Shown here: positions 36,121 through 46,264 of the stretch, in pieces
How the letters are laid out: each line of letters opens with the position of its first letter
Position numbering within the stretch: position 1 is the stretch's first letter
Source: Neltuma alba
Lineage: Eukaryota > Streptophyta > Magnoliopsida > Fabales > Fabaceae
Direction: 5' to 3'
NCBI RefSeq assembly: GCF_004799145.2
Contig: NW_021635484.1
Location: 248,001-312,000 of the forward strand
Length of the DNA: 64,000 nucleotides
Position numbers and translations under genes: made by a program
The notes under the pieces: model-generated
Told to the model about the DNA's origin: nothing
Databases searched by the model: none
The model's input: only the letters and a program-made list of their open reading frames with translations

Positions 36121-37648
36121 TGTTGGAAATTGTGCCCTAGGGGCCAATCATTATGTTTTGAACATTGTTAATTTATGAATTTATCAATTACGTTATCATA
36201 TTATTTGCATGTTTTCTGTGGTAACTATCCTTGGATAACTCATGGTTTATCCTAAATGTCCCTGGTCGGTCATCTATGTGGGAGCAAAGATGAAATAAGA
36301 CCAGTATGACTTTAAAGATATATAGAGATATAAATTAAAGTCATAGGCACATGTAAGAGTACAAGGTGTTGGACCGACCCGCTATGAGAGAGCTGCATGG
36401 GTTAAGTCATAAGCTTCTCTCATATACAAACCACGTCACTATGCCCTTTGACCTGAGATCATCATGGATTCCTACATGAGAAACACTTAGCTTTGACCTA
36501 GTCAAAAGTCACTTTTGACCGAGTGATCATAAAGACTGTGTTCAGGCTTAGTGGTTTTTCATGCGGAGGAATGTGAATGGTCAAGATGGAATTTGTCCCT
36601 CACATTCGTAGAGAGACATTACTGGGCCCCTCGATGAGTGAGTCTGAGAAATGTATGGCCATACTATAATGGAAAGGTAGTTCCGTTTCTATACTCAGAC
36701 TACTCAGGGATCGAGAAAGTAACGGTCATGAATAGGAGGATGACATTCTCCATGCCTCATCCATGACCAAAATGTCGTGTGACAAAAGGGACGTGATATG
36801 GTTGTATGAAAGGTTGCATCGTTCAATGATCCTCATATGTTTTGGGTAGTCGTGATGTCTTGCTAGAGACCGCTTACGACTTGTGAGTCATTATAGTTAA
36901 TGGCCCACTGCCAACTTCATATGGGCCTACAGGGTCGCACACAAAATAGCCCAACACGAGTTAGGATGTCCAGATTCATTGAATCTAAGATATGTCTAGA
37001 TTCAATGAATAAATAGGGTGGACGTGTATATATATATATATATATAAATTCGTATATATATATATAAGAGATATTAATTTATAAGGATAAATTAAATATA
37101 TAAATTCCGTCATCTCTTTATTAAATAAATAAGTGAATTAAATCTGTGAGACGGATTTAATTTAAACTATATTTATTTAATTGTTCTCTTATCTGATTAG
37201 GCAATATTTGATATTGTATTAATTTCGGAATTAATTTAGAGTTAATTTCGAAATTAAATATTATTAATTAAACCTATATAGCATCCTATATATTTGATAT
37301 GAGGAGCTAGGGTTTAAGCGTGAGAGAACTAACACCTAAGAGACGGCAAAGAAGAGGAGAGAGGACGGATTCCTAAAACCCTAGACGGACACAGGCGCTG
37401 GCACGCCGTTCGAGGTTGAAGGCTACTCGTGTGGATACCGGTAGAGGAAGCCGACCGGAGTTGTCGACTTCGAACGACACAGGAGGCGAGCAGAAGCATC
37501 CTGAACGGCCGAATCATCAAGTCACCAGGGAATCGAACGCCTAACGGTAATGCTTCTTACTACCTGACTTAAACGCGATCGGTAGATCCGGAAAGGGATT
37601 GAAAGTTTTAAAATTTTTCCGCTGCGCGTCGTCTTTCAATTCCCTACA
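36121..37648 (+). mobile_element. Angela/BARE1-like copia solo LTR, target duplication CTATG
   Basis: It starts TGTTGGAAATTGTGCCC and ends TTCCCTACA (1528 bp), flanked by CTATG at 36116-36120 and 37649-37653. The surrounding LTR reads through when it is removed. It is nearly identical in reverse to 59603-61140. Length and terminal sequence match Angela/BARE1 LTRs from general knowledge. Its 3' part holds (TA)n runs. Confidence 0.93.
37027..37066. repeat. TA microsatellite in copia LTR
   Basis: (TA)10 at 37027-37046 and (TA)7 at 37053-37066, separated by aattcg. The related copy at about 60195-60235 has different run lengths. Confidence 0.95.
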
Positions 37649-39364
37649 CTATGAGTATTCAGTTTGGCCAACTCAAGAACTCAAGGGTAGGAATTGTTTC
37701 AATAAATTTGAATGGTTCCAATGGATTTAAAATGTGATTTTGTGTAGGATTATGCTATGGAAGTATGTTTTAATTCATTGAAATCAAATATGGAAATTTA
37801 GGAACCAAAAGGGGTGTGTTCGTCCATTTTGGAATTTAGGGACTTAAGGTTGGATTTTGATGGTTTTGATGCTTCCATTGAACTCCTTGGACATTTTTGT
37901 GTAGGGTTATATGGAGGAAGTAAATTTGGAAGCATTAGAAATCAAGTTGGAAATTTTGACATCTTTCCTTGTAAAAAAAATTCGTTTCTGTTTTGATTAG
38001 AATTTAAGGAAGGGATTTGATTTTATAAAATTTGATTTGATATTTGAATTCTACATGAAAAATCATGTAGGAATGGCCAAGGGGGTTTTTTGAATCAAAG
38101 GGAAAACAATTAGGCCAAAAATCCAAAGAAAAAGGGTTTAATGTTTAAGTAATGTGGAATGTGTTTGAATAATTGTTGAATGATTGGAATTGGTATTGGT
38201 TTGATAGGTACCTTGCCAAATACTCAAGAAAACATCTTGAACTTAAAGGAAATCAAGGACCAAGTACCAAAAGGTAGCATTGAATTACATTTGATTGCTT
38301 TCTTGCTTACATTGATGTGTTATAATGTGTATGTGTGCAATGGGTGCCATGATGTGACTAAGCTTTATTGCAAATGTTGATTGCAATGTTTGAATTATGT
38401 TGCCTTGGCATTATGTTCACTGAATATGTATATGATAGCTTACTTTCCATGGCATAAAAGCATGAACACATAAGCAAGATAAATGCACAAAAACATTGCA
38501 CGTAGTGTTTGCAGGAATGCATGATAAATTGTGATTCCTTGCTACTGGGATTTCTTTGAAATCTCACTCTTATGTTTAACACCACCTAGGAGGGAGTTCA
38601 AGCAAGGGCAAAGGCAAGGAAGTTGTCCCGGAGGTCTAATGAACAATCAATGTACTCTAGTGTCAATGTTGGAACTTGTTATGTAATATTTTGACTTTGG
38701 AAATGTTTATTGGATAATAGCTCCTAATGGGAGTTAAGCATGTATGCTTATGTTTAAACATGTGAAAGTATATTAGAATGTATGTTCAAGCATGTGTTAA
38801 GTCCCACATGATTAAGAATGGGTAAAAAGTTAAGAAAGAGCCAAAACAAGGATAATTAGGGGATAACTTTTGACTAGAAAGGACCAAACTTGGTGCATAC
38901 AAAATAAATAGCAAATGTTTGAATCTGGATTTGAAATTTGGCAGACTTATAGATCATATTTTTAGCTTTAAATCAAGTGGTAGATCACTAAATTTGGAAG
39001 TTTATGGAAAGAGTTATGCCCTTTCAAAGTTGGGCAAAAATACTGGAAATTTCAGAATTTACGCAAATGAACAGTACATAATTGCGTGGAAACTGGTATT
39101 GATCTGTGAGAAATTGATACCTATGAATATTTTTCCTATGTAGAGCATTTCATAAGCTTCACGTGAGACTTGGAACCACTCTATTTTGATTTTTCTACAT
39201 TTAGTTATGATTTTTCAAAGTTGACCTGATTTTTAGGGGTTACATGAATAGTAACCGAAATAAAAATCTTAATTTTTGGTTTACCTACTTTGAGCATCAT
39301 ATAACAATTCCAAATGGTTCCAAATGACGTATAATGGGGTTCAAAATGAAGGTGTGACACATTA

Positions 39365-39504
39365 CCATGGCATTTAGTTAATCTAGGATCATAATTTTGG
39401 CTCCACAAGTGAAACGACCCAAGGTTGTGCCTATAGTACAATCATTGGTTTAAATTTTGAAATTGGCCCCGAGGTGTAAGCAAAGACAAGACAAGACTAT
39501 TTCA
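39365..39504 (+). mobile_element. Athila-type 5' LTR, right piece
   Basis: It aligns with the reverse complement of the left end of 34467-35996 (shared words ggctcc, gaacgaccc/gaaacgaccc, ttgcac/ttgtgcc) and ends ...CTATTTCA. The primer site starts 2 bp later, which fixes the LTR end. Confidence 0.8.
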
Positions 39505-39506
39505 AG

Positions 39507-39525
39507 TGGCGTCATTGCTGGGGAG
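39507..39525 (+). other. Primer-binding site, Asp-tRNA type
   Basis: TGGCGTCATTGCTGGGGAG resembles TGGCGCCGTTGCCGGGG, the complement of the 3' end of plant tRNA-Asp used by Athila elements. It has a few C-to-T and G-to-A changes. Together with the LTR end it identifies the element class. Confidence 0.88.
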
Positions 39526-39763
39526 CCAAGAAATTGGTTCTCTAGGTTAACTTGTGTCATTTGGTTCTCAATTGAAGTTTTGATCCTTTTAGGTTGCATT
39601 TTGGGTAGTTTAGTTTCATATTTGTTCATAGTATAGGTTTTCATCTTGTATAGTATCAAAATTTTTAGAAATATAAATGAATATACTGATTTTCTACACT
39701 TTCAGCATTTTCACCTTGCATTAGTGGCGTCCAGTAACTTTTATTGCTCTCTGTGATAGTTTA

Positions 39764-40009
39764 CCGTGGCTAACCTGACCCTTCGTCGCAGCGAACTTGC
39801 TGAACATTTCAAGGTTTCGTCTCTGGACACCTTCGCTGCGGCACACTTCTTCTTTCGCCGCGGCAAACTCTTTGAATTCAGCTCGCATATTCCCTCTGTA
39901 CACTTTCGCCGCGGCACACCCCTGTTTCCTCCGCGGCGAACCTCTGCTGTACAGCTGTTTGTTCGCCTCTGTCACCTTTCATGGTGACAAACCACTACTT
40001 TCGCCGTGG
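39764..40009. repeat. Four pairs of palindromic boxes in Athila leader, about 73-bp period
   Basis: Core starts are 39764, 39786, 39836, 39858, 39909, 39931, 39979 and 40004 (spacings 22, 50, 22, 51, 22, 48, 25). The best boxes read TTCGCCGCGGC. The array lies between primer site and gag, separate from the copies in the LTRs. The period is not a multiple of three, and the overlapping ORFs (39766-39987, 39797-40012) only translate the repeat. Confidence 0.88.
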
Positions 40010-40367
40010 TGAACTCTCCTGAAAGGTTTTGAAGCTTACACTTTTTGCTTTTTTTTCTGTGCATACATACTCATACTCACCTATACACTTACCTAAAAAC
40101 CCATACAGTCGCATCCATCACAACTCATACTTTTATCTGACTTTGTGTGTTGCAAATCAATTTTGTTTGCTCTTTCTTTGTGATTTAATTCTTGCATGCC
40201 ATGAAAAACTGAACTTGTACCCTTTAACCCTGCGATTGAGAGAAGACTCAGAGATAAGAAGAGAGAAAAGAGTTGAGGGGACAAGTGAGTTAGTGGTTGA
40301 ACAAGAGAACATTTCTGTGGAATCTAGCCTATCTAGTAGTGAGAGTGAGCCTACTGATCAAGAGATA

Positions 40368-42092
40368 ATGGCTGATTTACCACATAACCACCCTAATCCT
40401 AACCCTAATGCTAACCAAGTAAGGAATGGAGGCAATGGAGGGAATGGAGAACAAGAAAGAGTGGGAGAAAATAATGGGAACCCTAGAAGAAGAACAATTA
40501 GGTAAGCAACCATATCTGATGTCAATTTTGACCCATTTATTGCTGCTTGTCTAAATTTTGAAGTTAATTTTGAAATTAAAGGATTATTGATTAACTCCCT
40601 TCCAAAATTTCACGGCTTGACAGGAGAAGATCCATATCTTCATTTGCAATCCCTTACTATGATCTGCCAGAGTATGAAGCCTGTGGGAGCATCGTTAGAT
40701 CAAGTGCTATGGAAGGTCTTCCATCTATCATTGGAGGGAAAAGCTAGAGAGTGGTATATGAGCCTCCCAGTACACGTAGCTGATGCATATCATAATTGGG
40801 GGAACTTAAGGAAAGCATTCTTGGAGAAATACTTTCTGGCTTCTCGTACTTCATCAATGAGGAAGGAGATCTATTCTGCCAAGCAAGACTATGATGAATC
40901 TCTCTATGATTATTAGAATAGATTTCAAGACATGCTTTCAAGATGCCCACATCACCAAATTCTGGATGAACAACTGGTGCAGTATTTCTATGATGGGTTG
41001 AAGAACCAAGAGAAGGGTATGTTGGATGCTGCATCAGGAGGATCTTTGATAGACTCTACTGCTGAGGAGGCCTGGGATTTAATTAAGAAGATGGCCTTGA
41101 ATCATCAACAATACGGTGTGAGAGATACTAGAGGAGTACACGAGTTGGGAGCTGCTTCAGTTCACAATAGAAGAATGGACACTTTGGAATCAAAGGTGGA
41201 TTTGTTGGAAAGCAAGATGACCTCTCAACTATCTGTAATCACTGCGGAATTGAAGAATATGAATGTGCATAAACCAACACCCCCTATGGATATTACTACC
41301 CCTAGTTGTGAGACTTGTGGCTTAGTTATACATATTTCTAGCGTATGTCCAGGCCGTTATGAGGAGGTATCTATAGTCTACCAAGGCCGTTCAAATCAGA
41401 AGTGGGACCGTTACTCCAACACTTATAATAAGGGATGGAAGGTAAACCCTCGATTGGGTTGGAGGAATGAAGAGAGTAGACCTCTAAATAGATTTCAGAA
41501 GAGTGGAGGAGCTGGTTCATCCTCAAGCCAGTTCTAAAACCAATCTCAAGCCCTAACCACCCCAACTAAAGATGATACCAACCAACTCTTGCATAATATG
41601 ATGGTCGTAATTAAGGAAGAAAGGGCTGCTAATGCCAATCAGTTCAACTCCATAGTTTCACTGATTCAGCAAGATTCCTCCAAGAATGATACCAGATTTA
41701 GTGCTCTAGAAAAGAGGATGGAACAATGGGAAACTAAGTCTGAGAACACCAACTCCTATGTAACTCAGTTGTCCAACAACATGAGTGAGCAACAAGCAAG
41801 GAGTAGTGGCACTATTCCCTCTAGTACTGTTATCAATCCTAAGGGCTTGAATGCCATTACTCTTAGGAGTGGGAAGTAAGTGAATTTTAGAAAAGAGGAG
41901 GATGAAGTTATAGATGAGGAAATCTTATGTGATGAGCTGCCACAAGCATCTTCAAAGGTCAAGAATTCTGAAAGCTCTAAGGAGATGAGGCTAAAGCGGA
42001 AAGAAGCCCCAAAGAACATGATGGCAAGGGTAAAGCTGAGGAATCTGAGACAAGCAATCATGGAGCCTCAAGCAAGGAAGGTAAGGAGGTAA
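40368..42092 (+). pseudogene. gag: Athila-type Gag, single frame with stop codons
   Basis: One frame runs from a likely start at 40368 (MADLPHNHPNPN) or an upstream Met in the same frame (40029). Stops are at 40503, 40914, 41535, 41877 and 42090. The N-terminus is acidic, then Asn/Gly-rich. The capsid core has LPKFHGLTGEDPYLHL (about 40600-40650), AREWYMSLP, FLEKYFLASRTSSMRKEI and CPHHQILDEQLVQYFYDGL. Further on come a Cys-poor knuckle-like CETCGLVIHISSVCPG, a coiled-coil-like part and the typical ITLRSGK. Gag forms the particle in the cytoplasm. At least the 40914 stop sits where a Trp is usual, and 41877 where Gln is usual, both explained by single C/G transitions. It is otherwise close to intact. 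Confidence 0.9.
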
Positions 42093-42124
42093 ACATCAAT
42101 GAACTACCTTTCTCTCATGCTTAT

Positions 42125-43102
42125 TTGAAAAATGTTAAAATGGGTAAGGAGAGGCAAGATCATGAGTTACTTGAGACATTTAGGAAAGTAGAAGTGAATA
42201 TACCCTTGCTTGACCTGATTAAAAAGATTCCTAAGTATGCTAAGGTCTTAAAAGAATTATGTACTCAAAAGAGGAGATTTAAACCTAATGAAAGAGTCCA
42301 ATTACCCTCTAATGTGTCTGCATTGTTTAAAACCCAAATTCCTGTAAAGTGTCAAGACCCTGGATCTTTCGCTATCCCTTGCACTATAGGAAAGGTTACT
42401 ATAGGGGGAGCCCTGTTAGATCTAGGTACAACTATTAATGTCATGCCTAAGTCCATATACACCTCTCTAGGAGTCAAGACCCTTAAGTCTACTACTGTTG
42501 TGCTCCAACATGCTGATAGGACTATTAGGTATCCTGAGGGCATTATTGAAGACATTTTAGTCCAAGTTAAGGGTTTGGTGTTTCCTACTGATTTCTGTGT
42601 GCTTGACATATCTTCTGAGCTTGTAAATGACACTACACTCATCCTTGGTCGACCTTTCTTAAGGACTGCTAATACCATGAATAGCATGAAAGAGGGCACT
42701 ATAACTATGGAGGTGGGTGATAATAAAGTTTCTTTTAACATGTATGAAGCAATGAAACATCTTTATGAGGACTATTCACTTTTAGGGGTTAACATGATAG
42801 ACATTGCTGTTGAGGATGCCTATTCTGAAGTTGAATTGCAAAATGGCTCTTTCTACTCTGATCTTTACACTGATGAATCTGTTGATGGGGATGAATCTGT
42901 TTCTTCCTTTTCATCTCTTTACTCTACACTTTCTACTTGTTCATGTGGTAGTAATGTTACATGCTTTGATTGTACTGTGGTTAATTGCATGCTTTCTATC
43001 CCACATACATTTTTTGTTTCCTCCCTTGACTCCAAGTTTGACTCTGATTCCTCTATTGTCAGTGATGATTCCCTTGGGGAAAGGTTTCCTGTGTTGTTTT
43101 AG
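42125..43102 (+). pseudogene. Athila-type aspartic protease region
   Basis: A 325-codon open stretch in a different frame from gag. The front part (ETFRKVEVNIPLLDLIKKIP, KYAKVLKELCT) is the usual Athila linker before protease. The protease follows: FAIPCTIGKVTIGGALLDLG with the catalytic Asp at 42419-42421 (the family has D-L-G rather than D-T-G), then INVMPKSIY and, nearer the end, TLILGRPFLRTA. The last 100 codons are Ser/Asp-rich and not recognised. A frameshift separates it from gag at about 42093-42125, and a stop at 43100 separates it from RT. Function: polyprotein cleavage in the particle. Confidence 0.85.
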
Positions 43103-43215
43103 ATATGGAGGAAGATGTCATGGAGAAGAATCCCTCTAAGGCGGTTGCTGCAAATCAACTAGAAGTTGGTTCAATGCTCAGAGAGGAAGTTAAATGCTAG
43201 GCTGAGGAACTAACA

Positions 43216-43542
43216 TTGGTTGAAGGAAAGGGGAGTAATTTGTTCTCTCTTGAACTTCATAAATTGATTCCTTCTATTGTGCAACCACCTACACTTGACT
43301 TGAAACCCCTACCCCCTACTTTGAAATATGCTTTCCTTGAGTCTAATGAACAACTACCTGTTATTATTGCTAACTCACTGTTTGAGAGTGCGGAAGAGAG
43401 ACTCTTGTCTGTTTTGAGGGAGCATAGAAAGGTAATAGGTTGGACACTAGCAGACATATCAGGAATTAGTCCTGCTGTGTGCACACATAGAATTTTACTA
43501 AGTGAGGAATCAAAACTAGTGAGACAACCCAAAGACGATTGA
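43216..43542 (+). pseudogene. Protease-RT linker and RT start, frameshifted
   Basis: A 108-codon open stretch: KPLPPTLKYAFLESNEQLPV and HRKVIGWTLADISGISPAVC are standard Athila sequences just before RT, and IGWTLADI is a good marker. The expected RT start follows in shifted frames around 43530-43590, so at least two frameshifts lie here. It is part of the same pol gene. Confidence 0.85.
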
Positions 43543-43587
43543 ACCCTCTCATATTGGATGTAGTTAAGAAAGAAATTACTATAGTGC

Positions 43588-44938
43588 TGGGATAATATAT
43601 CTAATTTTTGATAGTGAGTGGGTCAGTCCAGTGCATGTTGTGCCAAAGAAGAGTGGGGTAACAGTAGTAAGGAATGAAAGGGATGAGTTAATTCCTACAA
43701 GGGTTCAAAACTCATGGCGTGTGTGCATAGACTATAGGAGACTTAATGATGTAAAACGTAAGGATCACTTTCCCATTCCCTTTATTGACCAAATATTGGA
43801 AAGACTAGCTAGTAAATCACATTTTTGCTTTTTAGATGGCTTTTCCGGCTATTTTCAGGTACCCATACCCCCCGAGGATCAAGACAAAACCACCTTCACA
43901 TGCCCCTTTGGTATCTTCGCTTATCGAAGGATGCCATTTGGGCTGTGCAACGCTCCAGGCACCTTTCAAAGGTGTATGATGACCATTTTCAGTGATCTTT
44001 TAGAGAACAACATGGAGGTTTTCATGGATGATTTTACGGTTTATGGGGAGAGCTTTGATCAGTGCCTGAATAGCCTAAGGCAGGCTCTAAAGAGATACAT
44101 AGCCAAAAATCTTGTTTTGAACTTTGAGAAATGTCATTTCATGGTGGGTAGTGGCATAGTGTTAGGTCACCTCATCTCTAGTAAGGGGATTGAGGTTGAT
44201 AAGGCTAAAATTGAAGTTATCTCATCTTTGCCTTACCCCACCTGTCTTAAAGATTTGAGATCTTTTCTTGGTTATGCTGGGTTTTATAGGCGCTTTATTA
44301 AAGATTTTAGTAAAGTTGCCTTGCCCCTTTCTACTCTACTTAAAAAGGATGTTGAATTTAATTTTGATGAAAAATGTAGACATGCCTTTGATACTCTCAA
44401 GTCTATGCTTGTTTCACCTCCTATTTTGACAGCACCCAACTGGAATTTACATTTTGAACTCTCATGCGATGCTTCTAATTGTACAGTGGGTGCTATGCTT
44501 GGCCAGAAGGAGGAGAAGCAATCTAAAGTCATAGCCTATGCCTCTGAGACACTTGACCCAGCTCAAGTCAACTATACCACCACTGAGAAAGAAATGTTTG
44601 CCATTGTATTTGCTTTAGACAAGTTTAGATAATATCTAATCAATTCTTGAGTAGTTGTGTATACCGATCATGCAGCTGTCTGCTATTTGCTCAAGAAGCC
44701 ACAATCTAAACCAAGATTGATCAGATGGGCTTTACTACTTCAGGAGTTCGATGTTGAGATTAAAGATAGACCCAGGGCAGTGAATCAAGTAGCCGATCAC
44801 CTGAGTAGGCTACCGGAGGACACAAGGGGAGTAGATTCTACTGACTTGACTTGTGACTCTTTTACCGATTCAACTTTATGTTTTGTGGTTACTATAGAGC
44901 CTTGGTATGCTCTAGATTTAGAGGAAAGCCAAAGTTAG
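43588..44938 (+). pseudogene. Athila-type reverse transcriptase and RNase H
   Basis: The frame is open from about 43588 to 44632 with no start codon, as expected for a polyprotein. RT motifs in order: VHVVPKKSG, WRVCIDYRRLND (about 43710-43750), FLDGFSGY, FAYRRMPFGLCNAPGTFQ (about 43915-43970), catalytic FMDDF (44021-44035), LGHLIS, LRSFLGYAGFYRRFI. RNase H follows with CDASNCTVGAMLGQ (about 44464), TEKE and, after two stops (44630-44632 and 44648-44650), YTDHAAVCYLLKK and VADHLSRLP. Catalytic residues are present. Integrase should follow but the sequence ends at about 44945. The enzyme pair is nearly whole, broken by these stops and the upstream frameshifts. Confidence 0.9.
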
Positions 44939-44945
44939 AAGAGTT

Positions 44946-45213
44946 AGAGCCATAAAAATTATGGTGTCACACCATAAAAATTCATGGACTTTTGGTTATG
45001 TAAATATTCGGCTGGACAGTGCTGTAATCCCTAAACAGGACATCAGTTTAAGGCCATGTTTTATTAATGGGCCAGAAAACTGGATTTTTACCTGATAAAC
45101 AGTAAAAATATGAAAATCAGTGTTTTTCATTAATTTTTGAGCCCAAGACCATCCAATGTAGTCTAAAATGTTTTTAATTAAACCCTAAGTGAATCTGATA
45201 GTAAGGTATGACA
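44946..45213 (+). mobile_element. LTR end fragment, plus strand
   Basis: It matches the last part of the 12201-13920 LTR (GGCCAGAAAACTGGATTTTTACC, AAGACCATCCAATGTAGTCT) and ends GTAAGGTATGACA. It joins the Athila body directly on the left, so a deletion removed the Athila right end and most of this LTR. A small duplication of CCATAAAAATT flanks the join (44950-44980). Confidence 0.65.
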
Positions 45214-45262
45214 TTTAGCCCCAAAATTTTGAGGACAGAATTTTTTTAAAGAGGGGGAGAAT
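45214..45262 (+). other. 3' internal tail and polypurine tract of Tk-d
   Basis: 'tttagccccaaaattttgag' followed by AAAGAGGGGGAGA (45248-45260) parallels Tk-a 6512-6556. The LTR begins right after with TTTAACATCC, where the terminal TG has mutated to TT. Confidence 0.85.
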
Positions 45263-46256
45263 TTTAACATCCTAAATTTTAGGCCCAGAAGCCTAGGAAG
45301 TAGCCTAAAGAAGGTAGGCTACCAAGCCCCTTTTTGGAGAAGTCCTAAAAATGAGAAAAAAAAAGTCAAAGCAGTTTTAAGGACTAAACTACAAAGTAAG
45401 AAAATTACTAGGGGGCAAACATGTAAATAATGTTAAGATTCCAGCAAGTCTTAAGAGCCCAAAAAGGAAAAAGAAGATAGATACTGGCTAGAGGTTAAGT
45501 TAGTAGCCTCAAAGAGATGGTTTTATGAGACTAAGTCTAAGAGGGACGAAATCGTAAATTCATAAAGTTACAGCCAATAGGGGTAAAAATTAAAAGTATA
45601 CAAAAAAAATCCCAAAAAATAGGAAATAATATTCTAAGACTCTTTTATGAAGAGAAATAATGAACTTAAATGGAATTTATAAGGTTATCACTAGTAAAAG
45701 GACACTGTTTGAGGTAATTATTTAAAATAACAAGAGACCTCAAAAATATACATAACAATGAGATTAAATACTTAAAAGGTCATACTAATTTGTAAAATTA
45801 ATCCCATAATCAAAAGGCCAGTGGAATGGTTTTAATAAAATATAAAGCGATTATGCCGATAAAATGGCATTTTAGTAAATGATTTTTATGCAAGGGTTCA
45901 AGAAAGTGTTATACCTTAAAAAAATTCATATATATTCTATAGAAATAAAGGAAATTTATGGAGCAGACAAAAATTTTTTTTGAGCTCCAGAACACTATTA
46001 AAAACTTCAGATAAATGTAAGCCAAGTAAATGAGAAGGAAACTTAGAGATTAAGTTTAATCCAATGGCTAAGATTCATTCTCCCTTCCTTTCCACTAGAT
46101 TTTTGACACCTAGCACTTCTAGAAGGACGATATAAAGGATGATGCAAGAAGATGATGTAATAATGATGTAAAAGTGCACTTAAAATTCTAAGATTGCCCT
46201 TACACTTTCTATTAGCTTCTAAGGGCATTTTGGTACATTCAGGGCCAAGTTTTGGC

Positions 46257-46264
46257 TATAAATA
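46257..46264 (+). promoter_or_regulatory. TATA box of Tk-d 3' LTR
   Basis: TATAAATA about 994 bp into the LTR, same context as the 5' LTR copy. Confidence 0.6.

Larger units (their letters stand above)
33331..39359 (+). mobile_element. Solo LTR (Tekay-like) with target duplication CATTA and two nested LTRs
   Basis: It starts TGTAACATCCCAAAATTTG and ends GAAGGTGTGACA, flanked by CATTA on both sides. Without its two inserts it is about 2.96 kb, a full LTR with no internal region, so it arose by LTR-LTR recombination. Its first 1.1 kb is nearly identical in reverse to 11065-12200. ORFs inside (33278-33568 minus, 34239-34454 plus, 38180-38380 and others) are chance ORFs repeated in the sister LTR. 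Confidence 0.92.
32094..44945 (+). mobile_element. Athila-type gypsy element lacking integrase and 3' LTR
   Basis: The 5' LTR is in two pieces (32094-33330 and 39365-39504) because a solo LTR sits in it. Then follow an Asp-tRNA primer site (39507), a leader with palindromic boxes, gag (about 40368-42092), protease (42125-43102), and RT-RNase H (43588-44938). The body stops abruptly near 44945 at an unrelated LTR fragment. Integrase, any envelope-like ORF and the 3' LTR are deleted. Gag and pol keep long readable stretches with only a few stops, so this insertion is younger than the Tekay bodies. Confidence 0.9.

Noticed and set aside
39507..39525. tRNA-Asp gene fragment
   Set aside because: Only the 3' acceptor complement is present, placed right after an LTR; it is a primer-binding site.
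39764..40009. CRISPR-like look of palindromic repeats with regular spacers
   Set aside because: Plant transposon context, repeats short and imprecise, two alternating spacer lengths, no cas genes.
39766..40012. Two overlapping plus-strand ORFs of about 70 codons with FAAA / FRRG motifs before gag
   Set aside because: Same reason: reading of the CCGCGG array in the Athila leader in two frames.
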